This document shows, piece after piece, positions 46,601 through 60,025 of a stretch of 64,000 nt of DNA (positions within the stretch are counted from its first letter, which is position 1; every line of letters starts with the position of its first letter). The notes under the pieces are model-generated. The model was given only the letters and a program-made list of their open reading frames with translations, was not told the DNA's origin and searched no databases. This DNA comes from Xiphias gladius. Taxonomy: Eukaryota; Chordata; Actinopteri; Istiophoriformes; Xiphiidae. The DNA lies in contig NC_053407.1 of NCBI RefSeq assembly GCF_016859285.1, positions 20,757,715 through 20,821,714 on the forward strand, given 5' to 3'. The position numbers were made by a program, and so were the translations under genes.

Positions 46601-47618
46601 CGTGTAGGGAGAAGAAAGAAAGAGAATTTATGAAGAGGAAAAGATGTGTGTGTGTGTGTGTGTGTGCATCTCTAGAAAGTTGAAATTAAGACACATCTCA
46701 GAAATTTTGTCAGATGTAATGCTGCCAGTTATCAAATGATAAGGAATCCTTTTGAGTAAAAATGAAAAATGCTGAGAGCAGACACCTTAATAGTGGTGGA
46801 ACTTTTTTCCTGCCATACCCTGCAAATTAGGTTGTCTAACTATATGCGTGGCATGACTAACTAACACTGTCACCTCAATCAGCTTCTACTTTTCTTGTCA
46901 CCATCCTTGATCAGACAGTTGCATCCAAAGCAAAGGCACATTATTTAACAGAAAACCATTGGAAAAAAAAATAAATTCCTATAACCACATAGCCCTAAAG
47001 GCTGGGTACGTTGTGGCTTAGTGTACTTTTGAGACTCTACTGAACAACACATTCAAGCTGACATAGTTTATACATTTATATACATAATGATTGTGGACCA
47101 GAGGTCATTAAAAGAGGAGGATTAAGGCAATGATGAAGCAAGCAGATTTTACCCCCGTTCATATGAGATTAATATTACAGTGGGGAGGTAGGTGATAAAG
47201 TACTTGCTATGGTCCCTGGTAAACAAACTCATAATTTTTGACACCATTGCCAAATGAGGACAACTGGAGGTGGTTTACAGCTGACAAGAATATTTTGTCA
47301 GAAAATCATGTTTACTTCGTCACCAACAGGCTTCCAACTTTTAGAGAAACAATTAAAAATACACTGTTTGTTTAGACAGGACTTAAATAATTGAAGGACT
47401 AAAAAGCACACCAGAAAAACTGTTGGTATTTTGGACTGTAATTAATGTTGGGTTAGGGGGGAGAAAAATCTAATACAGATGCTCTCTAGAATAAATTAAA
47501 ATAACTGATTAGCACGTGCAATATGAAAATCATCCAACCCCCACTAGAGAAATGAATCCGATCTGAATGGCATACTAGATGACATGGTGAAAAACAAATG
47601 GTTTTTTGTAATATTTAC

Positions 47619-48100
47619 CTTTCCCTCCAGCACTATCTGAATATTAGGGCTGTGTAATCAGGCCATAGAGTCCAAGTTAGATCCACAGAGAGAAACATCA
47701 CATCCAAACATAGCCAGTAGAAGAGTGTTTCCGTTCCAGCAGAGCCCCCCAGCGAGGCTTTTTCTTTCACTGCTTGGTCCTCCCAGAGAGGCTGACAGCC
47801 AGAAAAGCACCTGTCTGTCTCGCCATATACTGTCTATGGGCTGCCAGCTTTTTCTTCGTGACCTCAATGGCAAGAAAGCTAAGGAATCAGCCACCTGAAC
47901 CCATAGGATGTCAGAGAAAATAGGCAAATGTCCTCTACAGACTTTTTTCTCAGATCCCTGGGCCGTTTGTTTTGATGATGTTGGGAGCACTGATGGATGA
48001 GTGGAACAGGGATAAGATGTCTGAGCCACCTCCTGTTTATAATCTCATGATATTCCCAGGCAGGAGTAACACAGCCAACCAAGAAAACAAAGAAATACAG
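47619..48100 (-). other. candidate gpr22 5'UTR exon (upper limit unknown)
   Basis: On the minus strand, GCTGGAGGGAAAG|GTAAATA gives a reasonable donor at 47619/47618, which could join the acceptor at 46598. A 123-codon open frame in 47658-48029 has no family resemblance. Its 5' end and the promoter (perhaps around 48.3-48.5 kb, where the DNA is GC-richer) are inferred only. Confidence 0.3.
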
Positions 48101-49471
48101 ACCCTTTCCCCTGCACAGGACTGGAATGTACTGCTCATAGTATGATCCAAATCCTTACTTTTTGTTTTTTGTCCCCAGTGAGAAGTTGGTAGTCACATCT
48201 GAAAATATAAAAAAATTGTTATATCCATTAGCTTGTACTCCAAGAGCTTGTCAGTCAGCCATATAGATTCCCCAGTGTACAGCATAGTAATGTCCAGAAT
48301 ATGTCCAGAAGAGGTCAGTGTGCCTGGGCAGCGTCCAGGCTCATTTCTCCCCCGGGATCACTAATGGAACAGGCCTTCACGCTCCACCTTTCTCATCAGT
48401 CTCTGTGCGCCTGGCTCCAGCTGCCATTGACTTGTAAATTGAGCACAGGTCTCCAGTTTGCCCCTTGACATGCTGAACCCTCAATCACTGGAGATGGCTC
48501 GGGTGGAGCAGATTATAAGATGTGTCCAATCACCATGACGTGTGATCACCGTGACATTTGTGATCACCAGTATTTATATGCTCTTTGGAGGAAGGTTGAT
48601 TCAGCTATTCGGGAAGAGGTCATCCTCATGAGCCCGCCTTGTAGGTTTTCAAAAAGATCCCAGACAATAATTGGACTTCACGAAGTAGGAGCTGCATACA
48701 GCATCATCTGTCTTTCCTACAGTCCCACATCTTTCTTTCATAGTGACCTGAAGAGAGAGAAAGCATAGGGTAATTGATGATAGAGAGAGAGAGAGTAGGA
48801 GGAGTAGGAGAGGGAAGTGTGGGAGATGCGTTAGTGAAAATAAACATATCCTCAGTAGAGAGGCGACAAGGAAACTCTCATTAGCATAGCAACAAGCCTC
48901 TGATGCCTTATGTTCCTGTGCGTTGCCTGATGCACTTTACATCTTTGCTCTTGCGTTAACATAACAGTAGCACTAATACAGGGCTTCTACAAAAGCAGCT
49001 GGTATTTTACATGTCAGCCTCATGTTTTCAGATGGAATAATAAATGTAGTATTTTGCTATTGCTGAGGGCAATAGTGTAAATTAGTACAGGAAGATACTT
49101 AATGTAAATTATTGTATGCCATTTGTACAGCCGAAATGGTGCTGAAACGGTCATACAATTTCCATGATAGGACAGACTTGCTAAGAGCTTTAGCGCAGTG
49201 TGATTCCCTGGGGAACTTGTCATAAAGACACGGTTGCCTCCTTGTATGTCACTAGATGTGATCCATGTAATCTTTTCAGAGGAACATGTCGGTCATTTTT
49301 CAAGGTTGTTTCAGTGAGGGATGACATACTTAACAATGCCACTATGTCAGCAAAAATGAGCAGTGACTACCAGGCAAGAGAGAGGACCATGCATGTTATA
49401 AAGGTGCACAGTTTGAAAGTGCACAATTGCATATCAAGTTTCTTGTATCATAAGAGCCTGTCAGTTTGGAA

Positions 49472-49473
<2 letters not shown>

Positions 49474-49553
<80 letters not shown>
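49474..49553. repeat. (TG)n microsatellite, about 40 pure units
   Basis: 80 uninterrupted bases of alternating G and T. Likely length-polymorphic and able to adopt Z-DNA. Confidence 0.97.
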
Positions 49554-49554
<1 letters not shown>

Positions 49555-51264
49555 CACAATATGGGAAAATAAAGCCATCCTAATGCATAAACAAACTAAC
49601 AAAAGCCTTTTAGAATGTGATGTTTACAGTCGCACCTACTTGGAATTGCAAGTTTAAGACTGAACGCATTTTAATCAGTTGCTGATAGGTTTCAGGAAAA
49701 GTCTTTCAACAATATATTGTTCCTGAAGTTATTAAGGAAATTATATTGTTGGGTTCTGATCCTGTGCATTTGTTTTGTTGTGACAGAGATATTTGACATT
49801 GAGTTTTCTTTGCTGTCACATACATTCTACTAAGCTGAGTGCTGTAAATCAAATCAGTAAGTAGAGTGCCCCATCAAAACACAGCAAAGCTCACCATGCA
49901 GGGTAAACACAGATGCTCCGGGGATGGTCCATACACCACGCTGTCCCCTCTCCTTCCACCTATGCAACAATCTAGGACGACAGATACAAATTGCTGGTTT
50001 ATCTTCTGTCCCTTTCAGCAGTAATCCAAGAATTAGGATTGAATATTTATAAACGGACAAGGGTCACACTACTGACAGATGTTCTTTCCTCACTGAGTCC
50101 CGAACAGAGAAAAACAGTTCCACAGAGAGTAGTCCTGACAGGGATGTTGGCGGGATTCCTTTTTCTCCCTTTATCCCTGTTTTTCCTTATCCATCCATGT
50201 GGACTGGTGTGTGAACTCTCATCTCACCAACTCTCTGTTTTGCTCCCTCCCTGTCTAACTGTCTGAATAGGAGTGCAAACCATTACACTCCTGGTATCTC
50301 TCTATCTCCCGCTCTGCTCTCTTCTCTCTCCCTCACTCCCTTGTTCCCTCTCTCTCCCTCTCTTACTGCGGAGGATTGCAGTGCTCTCCCAGTCCTGATT
50401 GGTGTTCTGTAATAGGCTTAACCCTTTCCTCTCCAGCGAGGGGAGGTATTTCCTTTTGTTCTGACTGTATCCTCTTTCCTGCCAGTGACTGTGACATCCC
50501 GTGTGGGGCTGTAGTGATTTGTAAAAAAAACTTCTACTACGCTTTTGCACAGGGACTTTAGATGCAACTGCAATAAACAGAAAACCTGCTTACAGAGCTG
50601 GATAGTGATAGTGTTTGAGGAAAACAGCAGGAAATGCTTGGATGATGTATAAATTAGCTCTGTCACGATGTAATGATCAAGTAACGCGTTTATGTGCTGT
50701 AGGGGGAATGATGAGGATGGAGAGCCAAGAGGGAGAAGCAATATTTTTGGTATTGATTTTGCGCACAGACATAGGTCTTAATATGCGAGCGCAAGTGAGC
50801 CTGTGAGGCAGGGAGACTGACGGAGAGGAGATAAATTCTTGCAGCTGTTAGTAGGAGAAATGGATAATGTACGAAAGAATGAAAGCCAGAAAAGAAGAGA
50901 GAGAGGATAGTGCCTCTGATTGATAGTTTCAATTAAGTTTCTCTGTCAGATCAGTAAGAGGTTGAACACCCTCCATTCCTTTGTCAAGGCTCATTTGTCA
51001 GGTGCAATTATTGCCAGAGGGCATCCTGGTACCTGACAGCCCTAGTAAAGAAGAGTGGGGCATCTGTCGCTCTGGCATGGCTACCTGATAGACAAACGAT
51101 TAAAGTCCACAGAAAATACATCAGGTGTTGTTATTCTGATGGTGACAGTTTAATAATTGCACTTTGCCAGGCAGACATTTCACTTAGTTTTCAAGGCATT
51201 TAAAGTTGACTAGTGACACTTTGGACTGAGATCAAAGGTCTAGAAGGGATTCAAAGCTGTAACT

Positions 51265-51632
51265 TGGTAGTGAGGAAACAATTTGTCGATTAATCAAGTA
51301 TTTGATAAAAAAAATGTCAAGAAATTTGATAATCGATTGATGATTTAAGTCATTTTTCATTAAAAATGCCAAATTTTCACTAATTATATCTAATCTACTG
51401 TGAGGATTTGCTGCCTTTCTTAATATATTGTCATAAATGAAATTCTTTGGCTTTTGGAGTGTTGCTTAGAGAAAACAAGCAATGGTATGATGGCGTTTTT
51501 GGCTCTGAGGAATTGTGATGGACATTTTTACACACTTTGTGACATTTTGTTGACTAAACAAGCAGTTGATTCATCTGAAAAAGTATTTAACAGATTAACA
51601 AATAATGAAAATAATCATTGCGACCCCTATTG
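51265..51632 (-). mobile_element. teleost-type MITE, copy 3 (near full length, reverse orientation)
   Basis: The plus strand starts around TTTGTCGATTAATCAAGTAT and shows ATAATCGATTGATGATTTAA, AATTGTGATGGACATTTTTA and, at the end, AATGAAAATAATCATTGCGA. This is the same series of landmarks as copy 2, with the terminal AATAATCATTGC corresponding to the reverse complement of the family's GCAACTAACGATTATTTTCA-type end. Confidence 0.65.
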
Positions 51633-52005
51633 CTGACTGAAAAAATTTAACATTACATGGCCCACATGTAATGTTGCCTTTGGCTCATGCATGATGATCT
51701 TTCCAGTCATATCTGTCCGAGTTTCTTAATGGAATCTCTTCCCAAATACCGTACCAACGGCAACCGTTTAATATTGAACAAATTCGAAGTCATGGCAAAA
51801 CCTCAATTACAATCAGTTATTATCAAAGGCATTGGATACCCCTGATCATCCTGAGATACGTATTTCCCTCCCATTTGACACACTTAGACCACCACTTATT
51901 GGAGGATTAAGAAGAGAAAATACTTGCACGTTTTTAAGCCTGTCAACATTAATTCTCGCTGGATCTTCACATTGCATGATATGGAGCTTAACACGTGTTG
52001 AGGAA

Positions 52006-52008
<3 letters not shown>

Positions 52009-52098
<90 letters not shown>
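52009..52098. repeat. (GT)n microsatellite, 45 pure units
   Basis: 90 uninterrupted bases of GT. The second long TG tract within 2.6 kb. Confidence 0.97.
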
Positions 52099-52100
<2 letters not shown>

Positions 52101-55100
52101 AGGAAAGATGTGAAGTTTGACAGATAATCCTCCAATGAGTGGTTTGGAAGCTGTTTTGCACATAACACATCAATGCAAAACAGCTACTCCTTCACTGCCT
52201 GAAACTCAAGGCACTGCAAATTTCATATAAAGCATCATGGCGAGAGTGGAAAGTGGACATGTGGAAAACCAGTTGACAATCTTTATGGCTCTTCAGGAAT
52301 CTTCCCAGTTTAAAGAGTAGTAAATATGCTGCTGCAAAAACACTGCACCCCCAAAACGTCGGTGTTCAATAGAAGAATGACGTTAATATTTCATTCCCAT
52401 GAATATTTCATTCAGCTTTTTCTCTCTGTCCCCAGACTCCACTGTGTGATATTCACTACAGTTTTTCTCCCCTTTCACTCTGAGTGCGTGGATATGCTGT
52501 ATGCATGTGCCTGTTTGATACTCTAGCCTGTGCATTTCTTTGCCTGTACCACACTTGTTGCATGTTCACACCCACCATGGCACAGTGTGTGTGGTGTGTC
52601 TGTGAAGAGGACCCTCCCTGGCCTAAGATCATCGGATAAGGAAGCTGCAAATGTGCCGTCAGTGGCCGTCTTATTTCGAGTCCATGCTTTGCATGCCATA
52701 CATTAGCAGGCAATTGTGCAATAGTGGAATTGGAAGCCGGCAGACCCACAGAATCGTGCACACAGACTTTTATCTCCTCCCTGCAGCAGGCATCTTGCAC
52801 TTGCATTTAGTGTGACTGTGATTTGCTCCACGTTGCTCCGGAGCAGAGCTAGCCCAGCACTAATGGAGTGGCTGGTTTCAAATGTTGTAGTGGTTTGGTG
52901 TTTTCTGCTATATCTTTCAATATGTAATTATTTTAACCACTTCCTAAATTATCCAAAGAGCACATAAAGGTTGATAGACAAGAACGAGACTAAGTAGAAA
53001 CTGGAGAGAGGGAGGACTACATTACAGGGTCCTCTGGTTTTTGCCTGGGGTTTGACCACAGGGCTGTCTCCTTTGGCCTCAGTCCCAGTGTCCCTTTGGA
53101 TTCATGATCTGTTGGTGATAGACGAAAGCGCCTGAATCAAAAAAGAAGAGAGAGGGGAAGAAAAGAAGCCGGTCCTCACTTCCTCCTACATTGAACACTC
53201 CTTGAGATTGATGAACAGCAGTTGAAGATAAAATGCAACCTCAGTCGTAGAGGAAATGTTAATGTATCCTGTTCCATCCCATATTGCTGCATAGCAGGCA
53301 ATAGCTAGCAAGTGTTTTTGGTACCATAGATAAAATACTGTGGAAAAAAAACCCCACCAAATTAATTTGGTTACACAATAATTTATAGCCCTGAAATTAT
53401 TGTTATTATTTGTCAATTATTTTTTTAATTATGGTGCACTTGTAAAATAATTAGGAGGTACAATGTCATTCAAAAAGGGGAAAAAAATAGGAAAATATAA
53501 GAATAAAGGTATAAAGATTTGTGAAGAGCAAATTCTTTAAAGATCTCAGCATAGCAAAATCAGTTTTCCCCCTTAAAAACAAGACAGTTATTTATTTTTG
53601 CATGATCCTGAAATAACTATTTTGCCATCTCGACAATCCACATCTAATCCAGACTAAAAAGCGCAAAATTCTGACATGGTAGTCATCTATAGGTAGCAGA
53701 CATAATTTAATGTCACTGCTCACATTTGATATCAGCCTGTCTAATGCAGCTAGAACCTGTCAAAGTCTGTCAATTGCACGTATTAGATTACACAATATCA
53801 GCTCGATAATGCGCTGACCTGACAGATATGGGGTGTTATGGACAAAAATAAGAATTGGGCGAGACAGATGCTGGTTTTACTCTGGGTGTCATTGTGGAAG
53901 ACAACCAAAAAAACATCTGGGACACTTTGCAACCTCTGGACAAAAAGACTAGCTAATTGGAATTTTTTGCCTTCTCTCACCTAACTTGACAACTAGGATT
54001 GCTTCTGTACGTTGACACCTGGGGACACTGGGTGCTCTTCCACACACAATTGTAAACATGGCGAAGCAAAAAAGGAAAGACGTTGTTGATGCTATTAGGT
54101 AGCAACTCTTAATCAATTTCCTATGTACATCATGCAAGACACGAAAGATGGCAAGCTATGATTGGTCTGGCTCCATTTCTGCCATGTCACTTGAAAGGTA
54201 ATAATATTGTGTAGATTGAAACAGGCATAAAGCTGCAATAGTATTCCTATTGCACTTTGTGTGTCAGCATCAGGGAAGTGCTCTGACTCAATTATTTTGT
54301 CTTTTAACTTTCTGTCTACACCGGCAGTAGATGTCACATTGTGTGGATTGATATCTGCTGCTTGTGATCAACTTGCGCCTATATTTTAAGAAATATCTGA
54401 ACAGTTTTAAAATCTAACAGCATAATTATCTACCAGAGCTGGAAGACATTAGGCTTAATTCTACAGTTGTCTGACAAACATTGAACGTTATTTACATAGC
54501 AGCACTAATTAGATCAGTTTTCCACCCACACAGCACCAGAACTAGCTGGTCATCTTACTGTTACAATAGTCATGGTTACACAACAATGTTTTGGTATTTG
54601 TATTTTGTTATGTGTTTCTGACAGTATGACATGATAACAAAATTACTTGTCTGAGCTACAATATTTCTCCATTTAAAATCACGTGACGGTCTCAAAAATG
54701 TGGCGGTGTGGTCCCAACTTTGAGAAAGGTACAGTAGACTGTGTGAACCGATTAGAGCCGCTACTTTTTTACTTGTTTTTACTAAACCCAGCAATAGCAA
54801 CCAGAAGTTAAAACACAAAATTGGAAACATGGGCAGGTTTTCATCAGTTTGTTTTGTGGCCTTGATCTTGTGAAAATTGAAACTGAATTGAAAATAATGT
54901 GTTGTTCATTTAAAGAGTAACTTCACCTAGTCGAATAATCTGGCTTGCCCTGTCAACTAATGGTGACAACATGCTTTTTCCACACTCTGTTCAGCAGTGA
55001 TGTAGTGATGCACAGGAGTAACAAGCTACATCACAGCTGGGTGTGGTCACAAGTATAATTTAAAAAATAATACTGTTATTGAATTGCTGTTTTGTATTTG

Positions 55101-58100
55101 CCTTGTGTTGGGGTGCTGAATGGAAAGCTCCCATAAAGTGCACTTTACATGTGATTTGTAATATTCTTCAATATTCTTTGTTGCGATCATTAAAGGATTT
55201 TTATATTGTTATATTAGAATCATATTAGGTGCCAAAGTTGTGTAATATTTCGGTCTCTTTCTCTCTTCTCTCCCTCTCTAGCTGTGTGTGTCTCTCTCGT
55301 ACTCAGTTGCTCGTCCTTCCCTTTGCTTTGGTTAGATATAAGCTCTTTATACTACCAATAATTTACAGCCTGGGTGGTATTTTCAGGTCAGTAAGGTGAG
55401 AGCTATAAAGCTGAAATAGGTGAAGTCAGCTGTTAAACCCTGACCATGGGGTTAGAAATTGTCAATGCAATTTCTTCAATCCCCACCACCCCACACACGC
55501 TCGGCTGAGATAGATTCTTTGCTGTGTTCTGCTGTACTGTGACCTCCTCACTGTTCTTTGTCACTGAGACGAACAGCTTTTCCATCAGCCCCTTAGACAT
55601 CGGCCACTTCCTGTCACGGTGCAACATCTGTTTACACTAGCCATGTCAAAGAGCGTCGGCCAAGGCATGGGAACGCAAGGGAGAGCATGGGGGACCCCAC
55701 ACTCACCCATAGGGGAGGTGCGAGTACGGCGGAGGGCTGTATCTTGGTGGAAGCACATAGAGGAAAACCACACACACTCTGCAGATAAACACACAGATGC
55801 ACACATTCACGCTCCTCCCTACAGGCACTCAGCCATCAGAGCACTCAGTGTTTTGTCATCTTATTTCATCTGGTCATGCTGCTACCCCTGGGAGTTCATG
55901 TTACTGGAAATGTGCCGTTTCCTTTAACAGCCATTCTCCTTCAACCACTAGTTTGTTTTCATTGACTAACTGTAGGATAACTGGGACAGTGGATTTTGAA
56001 ATGGCCATGTCTTAAATACATATCAAGAAAAATTGATTATTTTTCATGCATGCTTTGTGGAAAGGACACATCCACCCCTGAGGCAGTATATCTGTGTGTG
56101 TCCATGTGTGTTTGTGTCTGTCATAGTCCATTTGTGTTATTAAGAGCTGAGACTGCCATGCTGTCAGTGCCCTAATCCTGTCGGCCCCATTGGCTTTCCT
56201 GACTGTCTGTCTACTAATACAATGCCTTATCCCTGTGTTCAGTAGCCCCTAGGGAGACAACAGAGGAGGAATTCCCATCTTGAAAGAAATGACCTGCCAA
56301 AGACTGCAAAGACCATTAGCCTCTGAAGGCCACAGCAACACAGACAAAGGACTTCTTAATGGAGCACAATGACATTTGCTGCCATTTTTAGGCTATTGTA
56401 GTTGGCATTTCTTTCAAGTAATTTGCCCATGTTAGGTTACTCCACTACTAGAAAGGTGTAAATAGAGCTAACGTTGAAGTTAGCTCTTCCCTGCCTAGCA
56501 GGAACACACTGTAATCTCTTATTCTGGTATTGGTTTTATATTATCATCTGTTTTTAAAAAAACGCCATATTTTGATTGCCATGTAGCAATGACTTAAAGT
56601 TCATTTGAAGCTGACATAAAATGCTTGTGTGTAGTTCGCAGTGGAGGGAGAAGATGCTAACAGCATGCACATTACATACAGTACATGTGCCGATCAGTCC
56701 ACACACTAATGTAAAAAAGGCTTTGTGGTTGGAACACTGTGGCCTTGTGGTTGCGGACGCCAAACAATGCTTGTTTTTTCTCTTTTGTATGTCCTTTGAG
56801 TTGTAGTCTTTGGGGGGATAGAGGGATTAACCACAAATAGATTGTCCTGTGAACACCAACAGGAGGCCCACTAATAAGCAGAGTTACTTCTCCTTGTACA
56901 CGTACGCATGTATTCACACACGCGCCCACACACAAAAGTAAGTGTAGATTATAAATTTGCATTAATTCATAGTCAAAGGTTATCCTTTTTAAGACATACA
57001 GCAATCTACACTTTTTAAGGAAGCTCAACTCCTCCACCAAAATGAAAAAACAGACCACTAGGGATTCTTGCTATCTTAATTTCACATGAGAGCAGCTTCC
57101 CTGTACAGTGATTTATTTGGCTCTTGACAACTGTCCTATTTTAAAAGAAATGTAATGCCTGCGGGGAAGGGTTCCGATATTAGCACTTGTAGACATAGAC
57201 GGCACGACACAAGCCTTTAGCTGTTGTTCCCTCCCTCGAATTGCCCATTTTGTCTACCCCCCTTTTGTGCCTTTGCCTGGTCCTCTTCCTTCTCACTTTT
57301 CTTGCTAGCAACCAGCGATAATTAGCCAGTGCTAGCTGTCGTCTTGTGCCTGTCCCTAGTCACACCTTGTCAGCGAGGCCTTTCCTGTCGGCGGTCCACC
57401 GCTAATGGGCCACTGCCTTGGCTTTGACAGCCAGGATGAGCATATCTTCCTCAGCTGCTACCTCTTCATTAGGCTTGCCTCCAGCTACTGGGGCACAAAG
57501 CTCAGCGCCTTTGTCTTTGTGTCTGTCACGCCAGCTGAGGATCTCCACAGCACCTCAGTTCCTTCTCCCACCCAGGTTAATATCCACACAACATTCACGC
57601 ACATGGCCTGATGGTGGGAGCTGGATGCTAAAGTATCTTTTCCTGTTTTTTCTCCACTGTTTGAATGGAAGGAAATAGATGTAATTATATGTAATTAAGA
57701 GTTAAATGCAGCACATAGATCTTTATTATACGTAGTTGTACATAATTCAACTTTTGACAGGTGGAGAATTAAAGATATTTTATCTTGCCATTTTCAGAAT
57801 TTGTATAATGTCCTTAAAACACTTTAGATTATTTGGCCTTTTAGAGTATTAGAGAGACCGGTTTAGTCCAATTTCCTATGCGTCATTGGGATGACTGTTA
57901 ATCAGGAGTGTGACAGTCCGTGTGGGTGATAGCAGTAGGGTGTTGGCCCTGCCTGTTGGGAGTACCAGGCTGTTGCCCTTGATTGTCTGGCACAGGGTCA
58001 AGGCAACACAGGGCTTGTCACTACCATCAGCATTTCTTACTGTCAAGGCACATACTGTAACACCACTGGGATCTGTGTGACTGAAATTCTTTGCGTAGAT

Positions 58101-58688
58101 GCATGTACATTGGAAAATGCTATTACATTGTTGATGCTATTTATGCTTTTCCGTTTATCACCATGAGTCATGTCAAATAGATTGCCAAACTATTTCTATA
58201 TAATCAATGTATCTTTGCTGATGACATACTGTAGTGGCTAACTCATACACTGCACTGTACATGTACAGCATGTACATCCTGTGGTGTGTGCTTAGTTGTA
58301 TCCTGTGATCAAACACGTCTCTCCAGTGGTGTCACAAGAAATCATGCACTACTTCAGTCCAAAGTAGGAAGAACCAAGAGTATTATTCAGATCTCTCTGT
58401 GGTGTCTAATTATTTAGTGTTTATTTTTCATTAAGAGATGTTTGCCTCCACTGTTAAATTGTCTCTCTCAGCATGGAGGATGCTGATGCTTTCAGGCTCT
58501 TACTCATCTCTCTAGAATGTGAATTGATTGTACTTTATCCAGACAGAAATCCAAGCAGGGTGACTTGGAATTTGAATTCAGAAGGAGACCATGTAAAATT
58601 ATGGTGGGTCAAACAGCTTTTTATTCAAAATTCAAGCTACTGTTCAAACATGGAAGAAATGTAAAAAATATAATCTGTTGAATTCAAA

Positions 58689-58786
58689 ATTTTCAATGTA
58701 TAATCACAAAAGGTCCATGTAGTATCCGCCTGTGTTTTAGCGGATACCACACTTGAATTTAAATTTGCACTCATTGAAAATTAGGC
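58689..58786. repeat. decayed foldback structure with a GTATCCGC/GCGGATAC core hairpin
   Basis: GTATCCGC near 58722 pairs with GCGGATAC near 58740. Further out, TTTTCAATG (about 58690) pairs with CATTGAAAA (about 58774). The two half-arms are about 40 bases each with a diverged middle, as in an old MITE or hairpin element. Confidence 0.4.
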
Positions 58787-59949
58787 CACCACCTTCAATT
58801 GAAGGAAAATCAAATTTGACAAATCAAATGAATCAGTCTTATAATCAGAAATGGCAAACTCTCAAGACAGGGATCTCTGTTTCTGCTTTGAAGGAATACA
58901 CAAGATCAAGACTTTATAGCTAAATGTCTCTTACTTACTGAATAAATAAGACATTAATAATGAACACATGACTGTTGTACTTTAGGATGGTTGGAAGTGC
59001 GAGTGGGAAGGATGGACCAGCAATGCACCTGTTGATTTTTCAGATAAAAAAAATTTATTCAATCTGGCCACAAAGAGAAGAAACAAAAAACAGTTCATTA
59101 TGTCTACCACCTGGTTCCTCTGCAGACAATTAGTGGGAAAAACCGTCATTCTATATTCCTGGAGAATGAAATACAGACCAACCAGTTTTCTGTCTTCTAA
59201 AATCTTTTATTTCCTGTCATACATGTTGTTCGTGAAGTGGATAAACAAGCACACATTTCCTTCTTTGGAAATTACATTTCAGCAGAAAAAAATTACCCAC
59301 AAAGACATTTTAAAGGGGAAGTGCACTCCTTTTGAAAGGGTCAGGTAGGTCAGGGAATTGAAGTCCCCATACAGAAAATCCTGTGAAAGCAGAAAGACTA
59401 AACATAAGTGAACAAGAATTTCTTAAACATCGCAAGTTCACGGCTCAAAAATGTTGATCAGATGAGCGAGAGGAATGTACACCTTCCCCTCAGCATACAT
59501 GCCAACATTGACTCAAGGAAATTACATATTGGGAATGGAGGAAATAGGCTCCATGACAATGACAAAGAGGGCAGAATCAAACAGATGAATAAAGTTGATC
59601 TTTTAATGACCAAATGAACTGATCACTTAATTTGGCGACAGTGACATCAAGTGTGTAATTCAAAATTACCAGCAAATGGCGGAATGCTAAGGGACAGTCT
59701 ACTTTTCTAGGACTTAAAATTAAGAATGCAGATCAATATCCGATAGTGGGCTGGTCAGCTAATCTGGCGACCTCAATCCAGGATGGATGGAGCAGATTTT
59801 TAAGGATGAGGATGATCTTTGCAAGCAGGCAGAAGTTGGCTGCTGATGTAGCCTCTGCTTGTTTCTTGGTCCATTACAGTTGTAGTTGGGTAGGCTCTGC
59901 TACACTAACTTTCCTTAACTGGACTTGTTGAATAGTCTCGTTGGCTGGT

Positions 59950-60025
59950 TGACCAGACGTCCAATAAAATCGTCTATTGCGGTACCATGTTCATTTTTTA
60001 TTGTGATATCGATATACATCGTGAT
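59950..60025. repeat. candidate fragment of a TATCGTGATA-type fish repeat
   Basis: Contains TTGTGATATCGATATACATCGTGATACGG, read at 59999-60027, with clustered GATAT/ATCG words like those at 6.6-6.9 kb. Limits are not defined. Confidence 0.3.

Larger units (their letters stand above)
48101..52008. other. gene-free DNA upstream of gpr22, proximal part
   Basis: No exon was recognised. It contains the 49.47 kb TG microsatellite and MITE copy 3. The GC-richer piece at about 48.30-48.50 kb may be regulatory. Confidence 0.4.

Noticed and set aside
47658..48029. 123-codon minus-strand frame upstream of gpr22
   Set aside because: No domain or family resemblance; more likely gpr22 leader exon or flanking sequence than a protein.
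49396..49602. Frames made of repeated His-Thr or Cys-Val across the TG tracts (also at 51846-52163)
   Set aside because: They are translations of microsatellites, not genes.
54058..54103. ATGGCG start with a short basic peptide ending near a GTAGC donor-like sequence, resembling a first coding exon
   Set aside because: Only about 14 codons, a weak donor, and no downstream exon found.
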